Notes: generated by a model from the letters alone, not told the origin. A DNA stretch of 64,000 nucleotides from SIG78 sp036677805 (GCA_036677805.1 JAVBVS010000008.1:37399-101398); one strand, 5' to 3'; shown: positions 7,830-17,586, counted from the first letter of the stretch. Made by a program: numbers and translations.

Positions 7830-9611
7830 ATGAAAGCCAATGATATCCGTCGGAAATTTATCGACTTTTTCGTACAGCACGGCCACAGCGAAATCAAAAG
7901 CGCTCCGGTGATTCCGGAAAACGATCCGACTTGTCTTTTTACCACCGCCGGGATGCATCCGCTGGTGCCTTATCTTCAGGGCGCTCAGCATCCCGCCGGC
8001 AAACGTCTGACCGACGTCCAGAAATGCGTGCGCACCGGCGACATCGATGAGGTCGGCGATGCGGTCCATCTGACCTTTTTCGAAATGCTCGGCAATTGGA
8101 GCCTGGGCGATTATTTCAAGCAGGAAGCGATCGATTTCAGTTTCGAATTCCTGACCGGGAGAAATTATCTCGGCATCCCGCTTGATATGCTTGCCTTTAC
8201 CGTGTTCGCCGGCGATCAGGATGCGCCGTTCGACGCCGAAGCTTTCCAGATGTGGCGCGACCACGGCGTCCCGGCCGAGCGCATCGCCAAACTGCCCAAG
8301 AAAGACAATTGGTGGGGGCCTGCCGGTCAGACCGGCCCCTGCGGTCCCGATACCGAAATGTTCTACTGGACCGGCGACGGTCCGGCGCCGAAGGTTTTCG
8401 AGCCGTCCGACCGGCGCTGGGTCGAAATCTGGAACAACGTTTTCATGCAGTACAACAAGAAGGCCGACGGCACTTTCGAGCCGCTGGCCCAGCGCAATGT
8501 CGATACCGGCATGGGCCTCGAGCGCGTGACCGCGGTGCTTCAGGGTAAGAAAAGCTGCTATGAAACCGAGCTTTTCCTGCCATTTTTCGCCGAACTCGAC
8601 CGGATTCGCCGGGTCGCGGCGCTGCCGGCGGCCGAGCGTTCCGCTTCCGAACGCATCATCGCCGACCATCTGCGCGCGGCGACCTTCATCATCGCCGATG
8701 GGATCGCTCCCGGCAATGTCGATCAGGGTTATGTGCTCCGCCGCCTGATCCGCCGCGCCATCCGCGAAGGCCGCAAGCTCGGCATCGAAGCCTCCTTCGC
8801 CGTCGCCATCGCCAATGTGGTGATCGCCGAATTCGGCGGGGCCTACCCCGAACTGATCGCCAACCGCGACCGGATTGTCGAAGAACTCGAACGCGAGGAA
8901 AAGCAGTTTGCGACGACGCTGGAAAAAGGCACCCACGAGTTTGAAAAGCTGATCGCCCGGGTGCCCGAACACATTCAGCGCAAGGTGGTCAGCGGCAAGA
9001 ACGCTTTTTACCTCTATGAAACTTACGGTTTCCCGCTCGAATTGACGGTCGAAATGGCGCGGGAAAAGAATTTCGAAGTCGACGAGGCGGGCTTCCGCGA
9101 AGCCTATGCCAAGCACCAGGAGCTGTCGCGGCAGGGAGCGGAACAGAAGTTCAAGGGCGGGCTGGCCGATCATTCCGAAGCTACCGCCAAGCTCCATACC
9201 GCGACCCATCTGCTCCATGCCGCGCTGCGCCGGGTGCTTGGCGACCATGTCGCCCAGAAGGGTTCCAACATCACCGCCGAACGGCTGCGGTTCGACTTCT
9301 CGCATGAGGAAAAGATGACCCCGGAACAGATTGCCGAGGTGGAGCAGCTGGTCAACGACGCCATCCGGCGGGCGCTGCCGATCAATATGACGGAAATGAG
9401 CGTCGACGACGCCCGCGCCGCCGGGGCCATCGGACTCTTCGGCGACCGCTACGGTGAACGGGTCAAGGTCTACGCCATGGGCGATTTCAGCAAGGAAATC
9501 TGCGGCGGACCTCATGCCGCCAACACCGGCGAGCTCAAGAGTTTCAAGATTCTGAAGGAAGAAAGCTCCAGTCGCGGCATTCGCCGGATCAAGGCGGTGA
9601 TCGGCGCGTAA
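7830..9611 (+). CDS. alaS: Alanine--tRNA ligase, short form lacking the C-terminal domain
   Basis: 593 residues against about 870 for standard AlaRS. The class II catalytic core is present at the N-terminus (IRRKFIDFF, TNAGM replaced by TTAGM, then MLGNWSLGDYFK and GPCGPDTEMF), followed by the tRNA-recognition helices and the editing domain. The editing zinc ligands are visible as HTATH and CGGPH. The protein stops at RGIRRIKAVIGA, just after the editing domain, so the oligomerisation DHHA1/C-Ala region is missing. A clean stop codon followed 27 bp later by a terminator argues against a frameshift. I recall a recognised family of AlaRS proteins of about 594 residues, so this is probably native. 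ATG 7830 follows AAGGAA; the upstream in-frame start at 7791 adds no conserved sequence. Confidence 0.93.
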   Translation: MKANDIRRKFIDFFVQHGHSEIKSAPVIPENDPTCLFTTAGMHPLVPYLQGAQHPAGKRLTDVQKCVRTGDIDEVGDAVHLTFFEMLGNWSLGDYFKQEAIDFSFEFLTGRNYLGIPLDMLAFTVFAGDQDAPFDAEAFQMWRDHGVPAERIAKLPKKDNWWGPAGQTGPCGPDTEMFYWTGDGPAPKVFEPSDRRWVEIWNNVFMQYNKKADGTFEPLAQRNVDTGMGLERVTAVLQGKKSCYETELFLPFFAELDRIRRVAALPAAERSASERIIADHLRAATFIIADGIAPGNVDQGYVLRRLIRRAIREGRKLGIEASFAVAIANVVIAEFGGAYPELIANRDRIVEELEREEKQFATTLEKGTHEFEKLIARVPEHIQRKVVSGKNAFYLYETYGFPLELTVEMAREKNFEVDEAGFREAYAKHQELSRQGAEQKFKGGLADHSEATAKLHTATHLLHAALRRVLGDHVAQKGSNITAERLRFDFSHEEKMTPEQIAEVEQLVNDAIRRALPINMTEMSVDDARAAGAIGLFGDRYGERVKVYAMGDFSKEICGGPHAANTGELKSFKILKEESSSRGIRRIKAVIGA

Positions 9612-9637
9612 GCCGCCGGAAGCAGTCGGAACAAGCA

Positions 9638-9672
9638 AACCCCGGCGTCGAAATCGGCGCCGGGGTTTTTTT
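9638..9672 (+). terminator. Intrinsic terminator of alaS
   Basis: AACCCCGGCG (9638-9647) pairs with CGCCGGGGTT (9658-9667), followed by a run of T to 9672. Confidence 0.88.
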
Positions 9673-9711
9673 AGGCTCGATACGGGACCAGAGGGTTCAA
9701 TCCTTCTGCGG

Positions 9712-10689
9712 TCAGCGCTGGCGGAGCGCGTAGAGCGCGCCCGCGATGCCCGCATAGGAGGAAATATCGCGCTTGAGTTCGCTCGCCGCCAGTTCGCAGT
9801 CGCGGATGGTTTCGGGCCAGGCGAACTGCGGCAGGTACTTTCGGACCGGGTCGAAGAAGAAATCGCCCGCCGCCCAGGCGATGGTGCCCAGCACGATTTT
9901 TTCCGGATTGAAAATATTCATCAGCGCGCCGTAGGCCTGCGCATTGTGGAGGCACATTTCATCCCACAGCTTGACGGCGTAGTCCACACCGTCGCGGGCC
10001 GCTTTTTCCAATGCCACGAGGTCGAGATTTTCCACCTTGCCGTCGACCGCGTAACGCAGCATGGGATGTCCGGACAGCCCGTGCAATTCTTCATGCATGC
10101 GCTGGGCGATGGCCCGGCCTCCGGCATAGGCTTCATAGCAGCCCCGGAGTCCGCAGTTGCAGAGCCGTCCGCCGGGAACCTGTACGGTGTGGCCGATTTC
10201 TCCGGCCAGGAAACTTTTGCCCTGAACCAGTTTGCCGGCGGCGATCACGCCTGCGCCGATGCCGGTGCTCATGGTCAGATAGATCATGTCGCTGCAACCG
10301 CGTCCGGCGCCGAACAGCCATTCGGCCAGCGCGCCGCAGTTGGCGTCGTTTTCGAAAAATCCCCGGATGCCAAGCTCCTTTTCGAGATAAGCTTTGATCG
10401 GCACGTTGCGCCAGTAAGGATTGTTCGGCGGCGTGGTGATGATGCCGTTGGGAATGTCGGCCGGGGAGGGCGACGAAATGCCGAACGCGGCGATATCCGC
10501 CGGCTTCAGCTTCGCCTCCGCCATAAAGCGGCGCGCATCGGCCGCCAGCAGCGGCAGAATGTCTTCGGGACGGGTGTTGCGGTTGTCGATCCGGTTCTGG
10601 GCGATGATTTTCCCGGTGCTGTCACCGAGTCCGATGCCGATTTTGGTGCCTCCGACATCGATGCCGAGCAAATAAAGAGTTTCTGTCAT
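9712..10689 (-). CDS. ROK-family sugar kinase (glucokinase-like)
   Basis: 325 residues. The N-terminal phosphate-binding loop is GIDVGGTKIGIGLGD. The ROK signature follows, with GEIGHTVQV and the zinc site CNCGLRGCYEAYAGG (CxCGxxGCxE). There is no N-terminal DNA-binding domain, so it is a kinase rather than a NagC/Xyl-type repressor. It probably phosphorylates glucose or a related hexose or N-acetylhexosamine with ATP in the cytoplasm. The start overlaps the stop of the M16 peptidase gene by 4 bp, making the two translationally coupled, although the functional link is not obvious. Substrate specificity is not decided by the sequence. Confidence 0.88.
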   Translation of the reverse strand: MTETLYLLGIDVGGTKIGIGLGDSTGKIIAQNRIDNRNTRPEDILPLLAADARRFMAEAKLKPADIAAFGISSPSPADIPNGIITTPPNNPYWRNVPIKAYLEKELGIRGFFENDANCGALAEWLFGAGRGCSDMIYLTMSTGIGAGVIAAGKLVQGKSFLAGEIGHTVQVPGGRLCNCGLRGCYEAYAGGRAIAQRMHEELHGLSGHPMLRYAVDGKVENLDLVALEKAARDGVDYAVKLWDEMCLHNAQAYGALMNIFNPEKIVLGTIAWAAGDFFFDPVRKYLPQFAWPETIRDCELAASELKRDISSYAGIAGALYALRQR

Positions 10690-13376
10690 ATTTTAGCCTT
10701 GATCTGACTGTTTTTGCGGGCTTCCCCGGCCTTATAGAGCGGCAGCTCCGGCTGTTCCGGAGTGCGTTTGCCTCGGGACCGTTTGGCGGCCGGTTGCACC
10801 GGCCGCGCCGACGGTCCGGCGATGACTGCGATCTGCGGCTCTCCGGCGAAACAGCGCCGGACGGCGCGATTGAAGTCGCCGTAGCGCAATTTGCGCAGCC
10901 GGGTGGTCGCGTTCAGGCCGTTTTCGGCCTTTTCGTGGTAAAATAATGCCAGCAGCACGCTGACCAGTTGCGCATCGGCTTGTTCGAGCCGCCGCGCATA
11001 GTTGGCCACCGCGCCGAGACGGGCGGCTTCAAATTCCGCCCGGGTCAAGCCGCCGTCGGCCAGTTTGACGGCTTCGGCGGTCAGGCGTCCGAGCGCCTCT
11101 TCGGCCCGCGCCGGCTGGGTGCCGGCATGGAGTGCAATCATGCCCGGAACCAGCCCGAAATTGATCGAAGCGCCGGTCGAGTAGGCCAGCGAATTGTTTT
11201 CGCGGATTTCCTTGAACAGCCGCGAACTCAAGCCGTTGAGTGCGACGTCGAGAATTTCCATGGCCAGGTGATCGGGCGAATCCGCCGTGCAGCCCGGCAC
11301 CGCATAAATCACCGCGCTCTGTTCGCGCGGCAGTTCAAGCCAAAGCGGCGGACGTTCGGCGGAGTCATGCTCGAATTTGATCTTGAGCGGACGGGCGATC
11401 TTTTTTACGGCCCACGGCAAACGGGCGTCGAGCTTCTCCAGAAATTTTTCGCAACGGGCGATGGCGGAACCTTTGTCCGCCGTCGTCGCGCCGAGTTTGA
11501 CCCAGGCGGGATCGAAACGCGCGAAATAAAAATCGCGCAATTCATCGAGCGTGATCGCCTGAAGGCTTTCCGGCGTGCCGAGGCGGCTCAAACCGGCCGG
11601 ATGGTTGCCGTACATGGCCTGGCGCGCGGCCTGAAGCGCGGCAAAACGCGGGTTCATCATCCGGCTGCACAACTGTTCGATCAGATTGCCTTTTTCGCGG
11701 GCGAAGACATTGGCGTCCCAGCGCGGGTTGCAGAGCAGCCGGAGGAAGATTTTCTCGGCCAGCGGCTGGACGTTGACCGGATAGTTCAGAGCAACCGAGA
11801 AGGTATTGTTGCCGCCGTTGACCGACAGCTCGATGCCGTTGTTGTCGAGCAGGTCGTAGAATTCGCTTTCGCTCCAGTCGGCCGGACCGCTCGAAAGCAC
11901 TTCGGCCAGCAGCGCGCTGATGCCGTTGTGGGTTTCGCCTTCCCAGACCGAACCGGCGGGCAGCAGCAGTATGTAATCGTTCAACGGCAGCGCGCCGCGG
12001 GTCATAACCGCCGTTTCCGCGCCGGAAGCAAGCCTGGCGGCGCTTTGGATCGGATCGGCCAGCGGCGCCGCGGCGGTTCTGGTGCGGCGGACGGCGGCTT
12101 TGGCCGGCGCCAGCACCGACCATGAAAACGTTTCCGGCTTCAGGTATTCCGCCGCGGCCTGATTGACTTCGTCCAGGGTCAATGCCTCCAGCCGCGCCAG
12201 ATAATGGCCGGCATGATCGGGCGTACCGTAATTGAGCACCCCGTCATTGATCACCGCGATGGTTTCGCGCGAAGACTCCAGCGTCCGGTAGAAATGAGTG
12301 CGCTGCTGGAGTTTTTCGCGTTCGAGCTCGGCTGCGGTCACGCCATTCTGGCGCACATCTTCGAGAATCCGGCGGATGCCCGTTTCCAGCGCGGCCAGTT
12401 TGGCCGGCTCGCAGGAGGCATTGACGCCGAAGACTCCGGCGAAGGCGCCGGCGTAACCCGAGGCGCTCATGGCGATGGCCAGTTCTTCCTCCTGCCACAG
12501 CTTCCGCACCAGCCGCGAACTGCTGTTCTGGCCGATGATTCCGGTCAGTGCGTCGAGCGCCGGAATATCGCGGTGCGCGGCCGGCGGCGTCTTGACGCCG
12601 AGCGCGATCCGGGCCATCGGGTCGGCGAATTCGGCCCGCAGAATGCGTTCGAACTGCTGCTCCGGCTCCGGCATCATCACCGGCTCGGCCAGATTGCCGC
12701 GGGAAAAATTCGCCAGACGTTCATTGAGCAGCGTCGCCGCCGCGTCGGGATCGACCGCCCCCGCGATCAGCCAGTGCACCCGCATGCCGCCGTAGCGCTT
12801 GCCATAGTAATCGGTCATTACCGCGCGGCTGACGTCGGCGATCTTATCGGGGAAGCCGACGATCGGAAAACGGGCCGGATGGACGGTGAAAACCTGCTGC
12901 CAGAGGTTCTGGATCAAAACCTGTTCGGGACGGTCGAAAATCATTTCGGCTTCCCGTGCGATCACCGCTTTTTCGGAGACGAATTTTTCTTCCGGAAACG
13001 CCGGTTCGGAAAGCATCGAGCTCAGGATGTCGATGCCGTCGATCAATTTCTCGGCCGGGAGTTCGACATAATAGGCGGTGTGGTCGAAGGCGGTGTAGGC
13101 GTTGCACTCGCCGCCGAGTTCATGCACCCGGTCGGAGGCGCTGTTGCCCGGATAGCGCGCACAACCCTGGAACAGCATATGTTCGAGAAAGTGCGATACG
13201 CCGCAGCCGGCATATTCGCCTTCATGGATGCTGCCGGTGCGGACGACCGCCTGGATCAAGGCCAGCGGCAGCGTTTCGTTGTGCAGTACATAAAGCACGG
13301 AACCGCCCGTCAGCGGACGGACGGCTACCGACAGCAGCGAAGAAAAATCAATCAATTTTCGGAGCCTTCCATACAC
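10686..13376 (-). CDS. M16-family zinc metallopeptidase (pitrilysin/processing-peptidase type)
   Basis: 896 residues with two M16 modules. The first carries the inverted zinc motif HFLEH (His62, Glu65, His66), with a further Glu in the EKAVIAREAEM segment. The second half (from about residue 450) has the same fold without the HxxEH motif, as usual in the inactive partner module. No signal peptide is seen. It probably degrades or processes peptides as a closed two-module clam-shell. The start at 13376 overlaps the end of the Minf_1886 gene by 29 bp; a TTG at 13358 is an alternative. The C-terminus is basic (KRSRGKRTP). Confidence 0.88.
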   Translation of the reverse strand: MYGRLRKLIDFSSLLSVAVRPLTGGSVLYVLHNETLPLALIQAVVRTGSIHEGEYAGCGVSHFLEHMLFQGCARYPGNSASDRVHELGGECNAYTAFDHTAYYVELPAEKLIDGIDILSSMLSEPAFPEEKFVSEKAVIAREAEMIFDRPEQVLIQNLWQQVFTVHPARFPIVGFPDKIADVSRAVMTDYYGKRYGGMRVHWLIAGAVDPDAAATLLNERLANFSRGNLAEPVMMPEPEQQFERILRAEFADPMARIALGVKTPPAAHRDIPALDALTGIIGQNSSSRLVRKLWQEEELAIAMSASGYAGAFAGVFGVNASCEPAKLAALETGIRRILEDVRQNGVTAAELEREKLQQRTHFYRTLESSRETIAVINDGVLNYGTPDHAGHYLARLEALTLDEVNQAAAEYLKPETFSWSVLAPAKAAVRRTRTAAAPLADPIQSAARLASGAETAVMTRGALPLNDYILLLPAGSVWEGETHNGISALLAEVLSSGPADWSESEFYDLLDNNGIELSVNGGNNTFSVALNYPVNVQPLAEKIFLRLLCNPRWDANVFAREKGNLIEQLCSRMMNPRFAALQAARQAMYGNHPAGLSRLGTPESLQAITLDELRDFYFARFDPAWVKLGATTADKGSAIARCEKFLEKLDARLPWAVKKIARPLKIKFEHDSAERPPLWLELPREQSAVIYAVPGCTADSPDHLAMEILDVALNGLSSRLFKEIRENNSLAYSTGASINFGLVPGMIALHAGTQPARAEEALGRLTAEAVKLADGGLTRAEFEAARLGAVANYARRLEQADAQLVSVLLALFYHEKAENGLNATTRLRKLRYGDFNRAVRRCFAGEPQIAVIAGPSARPVQPAAKRSRGKRTPEQPELPLYKAGEARKNSQIKAKI

Positions 13377-13743
13377 TTGACGGCGCCGCCGCGGCGGGCG
13401 GATCGGTCAGATTGAATTCGATGTCGAAGTCGCTTTCCCGGTCCTCCGGGGCCGCGCTCAGAAGCTGGATGTCGATCAGCTCGTAAACCATCCGTCCGAC
13501 ATCAATCGGCCGGCGAACCTGCCACTCCTCCAGCACAACCGGCGTCATCGGGCCGAAACATTCGTAAGCATAGGCCTTGAACACGGCCAGAAGCTCCGCC
13601 GCGGTCACGTGGCGCGGCCGGTCGAGCCGCCGCACCGCTTCGCGGACGGCGTCGCCGACAAACTCATAGGCCGCGGACGGATAGCGTCCGTTGCGTGCGG
13701 TAAGCGCGGCGATTTTAAGTTGAATTTCAGTGGTCTGGCTCAT
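13348..13743 (-). CDS. Minf_1886-family protein
   Basis: 131 residues. It fits the Minf_1886 family, known from Verrucomicrobia, Planctomycetes and relatives. The features are RNGRYPSAAYEFVGDAVR near the N-terminus, a middle block HVTAAELLAVFKAYAYECFGPM, and a C-terminal acidic stretch after QVRRPIDVGRMVYELI. Function is unknown; the family is small, cytosolic and often next to housekeeping genes. First gene of the Minf_1886/M16/ROK operon. Its presence supports the phylum-level assignment. Confidence 0.82.
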   Translation of the reverse strand: MSQTTEIQLKIAALTARNGRYPSAAYEFVGDAVREAVRRLDRPRHVTAAELLAVFKAYAYECFGPMTPVVLEEWQVRRPIDVGRMVYELIDIQLLSAAPEDRESDFDIEFNLTDPPAAAAPSSVWKAPKID

Positions 13744-13786
13744 ATTCCGGATGGTTCAGGTTGAAACGTTGTCTGACGCCACGCAT

Positions 13787-13815
13787 AAAATACTGTCTCT
13801 TCAGCCAAAGTTCAA
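13787..13815 (-). promoter_or_regulatory. Putative promoter of the Minf_1886/M16/ROK operon
   Basis: On the minus strand TTGAAC (13810-13815), 17 bp, and TATTTT (13787-13792) end about 45 bp before the ATG at 13743. Confidence 0.5.
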
Positions 13816-13935
13816 GCAGCCGAAGCGGAAAAGCGTTTTTTTTCTGCGGCGGAGGCGGAACCTTATTTTCCTGTTGCCGGAAACTGACTTGCCGTAAAAT
13901 AGCAGGATTTTTTTCCGGGAACCGGAACGGGGCAT

Positions 13936-13964
13936 TTGACTTTTTTTGCGGGGGGTGCTATCAT
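13936..13964 (+). promoter_or_regulatory. Putative promoter of the IdeS-like gene
   Basis: TTGACT (13936-13941), 17 bp, TATCAT (13959-13964). The predicted start near 13971 makes a TTG initiation at 13980 implausible. It favours ATG 14013, which has GGGGAAAGG at 13991-13999. Confidence 0.6.
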
Positions 13965-14012
13965 ATAGTTGAAAAATAATTGATTAATTTCGGGGAAAGG
14001 GTCATTTTCGCC

Positions 14013-17000
14013 ATGTATTATCAACTGTCCAAAGATGTCGTCGATCCCACCGCCGCCGTATCCGTGTCCGCCGGATTGCCGGAAGACCTGCCGTCGCAGT
14101 TCCTGTTGAATATCGGATGGGGGCATGATTATGTGTCGACCGACGGCCCGTCGCGCTACGACGCATATACCGGAAGCTATTTTCTCGATGCCGACAAAGG
14201 CTGGAGCGGCGATACTTTGCTGTGTTGGGCGGCCGCCGCCAGCAATCAGTTGGCCTGGACCGGCTGGGCGGCGCACGCCGAGGGCGAAAATTTTGCAACC
14301 GAAGATCAGGTGTTCGATTATTTCCGGGCCTACTGGTCGGACGAAGGCGGCTGGTCGTTCGCCGGCTATTCGTGGTTTTTCAATGGACCGGAGGCGGCTT
14401 ATGATGCGATTGATTCGGTCAACCCGGATTACGCCAGCACTGCTCCGGAATCGGGCGGCGGATTTTTCGCCACGGTCGACGCGACTCCCCATTTGATTCC
14501 GACCGACAACATCAGCACTTCGGTGGTGTGGGGGGATGAGTCGGTCGGCAATTTCAACCGCATCGACGATTATACCGCGGCTTATCTTGATTTGCTGAAG
14601 GCCTACTTCATTGCCGGCTACAGCATCAATTTGAATATTCTGATTCCCGGCTACGACGGCGCGGGGCATGCCATCACCGCCTGGGGGTATGAGGAAGACG
14701 CCGACGGCAATATGTATTTGTATTGTTCCGACAGCGACAACATTCAGGTTCCGACCGACGATCCCGCCGCCAATGCCAATGTGCTGACCAAGTACGAAAT
14801 CTACTACGATGCGTCGGTCGGCATGCTCAAAACTTACGAGAACTGGTATTACCTGAGCTATTACAGCGCCCTGGCGAGTTACGATTCGAACTATATCGGG
14901 GTCGATGAGATCATGGCCGAGGCCAAGGCGATCGACGGCCAGACCAGAATCCGCTACGGCCGGCTCGACGACGACGGCCGCCAGCGCATCGACGTGGACT
15001 ACTATGTGATCAACCTGAACTCCGATGCGTTGATCTCCGTCAATGCCGATATCTTCAGCGACGATGTGGGGCGCGGGCAGTTCACCCTGACGGTTTACGA
15101 TGCTTCCGGCAATGTGCTGGCGGAAAGCGATGCGGCAAGCTATCATCAGGCGCTGACGGTGCTCGGTTTCGGCGGCGAAGCGCTCTATGTCAAAGTCGCG
15201 GGGACGCCGGGGACCGGCGGGACCGATAATCTTGGCGTGGTGCTCAAGAACGTCTATACGGTCAGCTACGGTGCCGGCACCTGGATCTATTCCGATGACG
15301 GCGTGACTCAGGATGTGACTGCGCCGACCATCGGCAACGTCACCGTTACGGTCGATTTCGGCGATGCCGCCATCAAGCGTTATTCGCTCGATGGCGGCAA
15401 AAACTGGATCGACTACACCGGGCCGATCACGGTGGATCAGAATCAGCGGATTTACTTCTACAGCAACTCGACCGATATCGAGCGCGCCTTTTATTATGAA
15501 GTCACCAACATCGACCACAGCGCGCCCGATGCGCCGGTCGTCACCCTGAGTCCCGCGGAGATGACCAATCAGGATGTGGTGATGACCGTGACCTTCGCCG
15601 CCGACGCGGCGACGCGGCAGTACTCGTTCGACGGCGCAACCTGGCTGAATTACACCGCGCCGCTGACGATCACGGAAAACGGTACGGTTTACTTCCGTTT
15701 CGCCGATGCGCTCGGCAATGTCGATACCAGCGATTTTACGGTGAGCAACATCGACAAGGTGGCGCCGGAGAAACCGGTGGCGACGGCCGACGTCACCGCT
15801 CCGACCAATGGCAAGGTGACGGTGAGCGCGGTCTTTCCGGACGATGCCGCCCTGCAGCAGTATTCGCTGGACGGCGGGGAAAATTGGGAAAGCTACACCG
15901 GTGCGCTGGTGTTCGAGGAAAATCAGGCGATTCTGTTCCGGGCGATCGACGCGGTGGGCAATGTGAGCGAAATCACCGAGCTCGTGGTGGGCAACATCGA
16001 CAGGCTGCCGCCGGAAAAACCGGTGGCTGCGGCCGATGTGACTGAAATCACCAATCAGCCGGTCCGGGTGACGGCGGCGTTTGCGGACGACGCCTGCCGG
16101 AAGGAATATTCGTTGAACGGCTGGATCTGGCACGCCTACAGCGACGGCGTGACGCTGCGGCAGAACGGCACGGTTTACTTCCGCTGTTTCGACGAAGCGG
16201 GCAATGCCAGCGGAATCGAACAATTCGCGGTGACCAATATCGACCTGGTGGGCCCGGAAAAGCCGGAAGTTTTCGCCAATGTCGAAAGTACGACCAGTTA
16301 CAATGTAAAACTGGCAGCCGCCTTTGCCGCCGACGCGGTCCGCAACCAATACTCCTTCGACGGCCGTACTTGGCAGGCCTACACCGGACCGGTGGTGGTG
16401 ACGGAAAATGGTCCGGTCTATTTCCGGAGTTTTGACGCCGCGGGCAACGCCGGGAAGAGTGCCGTCTACACGGTGGACAATATCGACGCGACGGTCAGCA
16501 GCGGGTTGGTCGGAATTTATTCGCGGTTTGACCGGCAGACGCTCGAGGTTGCGCTGCCGGGACGTTACACGCTGGAAAACATTGAGTTCGGCAATCTCAA
16601 CGCCCGGCTTTCCGTGACCGATGAAAATGGCCGCCGGATTGCTTCCGGGACGGTCAGAAACGGGATGCTTTCCTTTGGGGAAATGCTGCTTGACAGCGGC
16701 CGCTATTATCTGACGGTCGAAAATACCGACGGCGGCGCGAGCGCCGGGTATTATGCCACACGGCTGGCGGCGACGGCATATTTCACGCTGGCCGACCAGC
16801 AGTTGGACGACGATTGGCGGACCGCTCCGGCGTTGTCGGCGGCTCCGGGCGGCAGCGTGGCGGACGAATGGGTGGGGTTCGGCGATGCGGTGGATTACCG
16901 CCGTCTGACGCTGGATTCCTCCGGGATTCTGGAACTGGCGCTTTCCGGCAACAGCAACACGCTGAAGATGACTGTTTACGAGGTTGCCGGCGATGCGTTG

Positions 17001-17555
17001 CGAAAAGTCAAGTCGGTGACGGTCAAGGCCGGTTCCGCCGCGGGAACCGGCGGCCTGAAGCTGGATGATGCCAAGGAATACGTGCTGGCCGTCGAGGCGC
17101 CGAAGGCGGCAGCCGGGGTCAACAGCGCCTATACCGTGACGCTCTCCGGCATATTGTTCGACAACCGTTACAATGCGCTGGACAACAATCAGTGGGAGAA
17201 TGCCGTGGCGCTTGATCTGGACAATGGCATCGCCGGGGAATATGTGGGCTTGGGCGATGCGCGGGATTGGTTCCGCTTCGAACTGGCGGGCGCGGGAGCG
17301 CTGGACCTGGCGTTGCGGCCGGAGGTCGCCAAAGCGGCCGGAATGACGCTCTATGTGTACGACGAAACCCGACAGGGGCTGCGCAAGCTGCGGAGCGGCT
17401 CCGACTGGAGCGATCTCGATCTGGCCGCCGGACGCTATTTCGTGGAAGTCGTCTCGGCGGATCAGGGCAAGGGCAAAAAGAATACGGAGTACGGCATCGC
17501 CGTCGATTTTGAACCCGCAATCGAGCGGCGCAGTTTCGGCGGCACGCTGGCCTAG
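14013..17555 (+). CDS. IdeS-like (peptidase C66) cysteine protease with Ig-like and PPC-like repeats
   Basis: 1180 residues. The N-terminal about 300 residues have the IdeS/Mac order of catalytic residues: Lys62, Cys71 in DTLLCWAAAASNQLAW, His219 in GHAITAWGYE, and Asp240/Asp242 in LYCSDSDN. IdeS has Lys-x9-Cys, then GHA..WG and TDSD with nearly identical spacing. Five repeats of about 80 residues follow (about nt 15313-16494). Each contains a YSLDGG.W..YTG-type core, a YFR..DA.GN segment and an ending NID, like bacterial Ig/chitobiase-C-type modules. The last about 340 residues hold three PPC-like beta domains (VGFGDAVDYRRL, VGLGDARDWFRF). There is no Sec signal peptide or membrane segment. 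It ends FGGTLA, like the C10 protein at 35486, which ends SGMLA. A protease role is well supported; immunoglobulin as substrate is not. Confidence 0.8.
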   Translation: MYYQLSKDVVDPTAAVSVSAGLPEDLPSQFLLNIGWGHDYVSTDGPSRYDAYTGSYFLDADKGWSGDTLLCWAAAASNQLAWTGWAAHAEGENFATEDQVFDYFRAYWSDEGGWSFAGYSWFFNGPEAAYDAIDSVNPDYASTAPESGGGFFATVDATPHLIPTDNISTSVVWGDESVGNFNRIDDYTAAYLDLLKAYFIAGYSINLNILIPGYDGAGHAITAWGYEEDADGNMYLYCSDSDNIQVPTDDPAANANVLTKYEIYYDASVGMLKTYENWYYLSYYSALASYDSNYIGVDEIMAEAKAIDGQTRIRYGRLDDDGRQRIDVDYYVINLNSDALISVNADIFSDDVGRGQFTLTVYDASGNVLAESDAASYHQALTVLGFGGEALYVKVAGTPGTGGTDNLGVVLKNVYTVSYGAGTWIYSDDGVTQDVTAPTIGNVTVTVDFGDAAIKRYSLDGGKNWIDYTGPITVDQNQRIYFYSNSTDIERAFYYEVTNIDHSAPDAPVVTLSPAEMTNQDVVMTVTFAADAATRQYSFDGATWLNYTAPLTITENGTVYFRFADALGNVDTSDFTVSNIDKVAPEKPVATADVTAPTNGKVTVSAVFPDDAALQQYSLDGGENWESYTGALVFEENQAILFRAIDAVGNVSEITELVVGNIDRLPPEKPVAAADVTEITNQPVRVTAAFADDACRKEYSLNGWIWHAYSDGVTLRQNGTVYFRCFDEAGNASGIEQFAVTNIDLVGPEKPEVFANVESTTSYNVKLAAAFAADAVRNQYSFDGRTWQAYTGPVVVTENGPVYFRSFDAAGNAGKSAVYTVDNIDATVSSGLVGIYSRFDRQTLEVALPGRYTLENIEFGNLNARLSVTDENGRRIASGTVRNGMLSFGEMLLDSGRYYLTVENTDGGASAGYYATRLAATAYFTLADQQLDDDWRTAPALSAAPGGSVADEWVGFGDAVDYRRLTLDSSGILELALSGNSNTLKMTVYEVAGDALRKVKSVTVKAGSAAGTGGLKLDDAKEYVLAVEAPKAAAGVNSAYTVTLSGILFDNRYNALDNNQWENAVALDLDNGIAGEYVGLGDARDWFRFELAGAGALDLALRPEVAKAAGMTLYVYDETRQGLRKLRSGSDWSDLDLAAGRYFVEVVSADQGKGKKNTEYGIAVDFEPAIERRSFGGTLA

Positions 17556-17586
17556 ACCCTTTTCGGAAGTTGCCGAAAGGGAATTG

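Noticed and set aside
9600..9637. Frameshifted 3' part of alaS
   Set aside because: The bases after the stop do not encode AlaRS C-terminal sequence in any frame, and a terminator follows directly.
7773..9755. A 660-codon open frame antisense to alaS
   Set aside because: Crosses the alaS terminator and lacks any recognisable domain.
13863..16349. An 828-codon open frame on the minus strand
   Set aside because: Antisense to the IdeS-like gene, running over its promoter. No ribosome site or domain.
15313..16494. CRISPR-like or tandem DNA repeat
   Set aside because: Periodicity is at protein level (about 80 residues) with strongly diverged DNA. No short identical repeats with spacers occur anywhere in the window.
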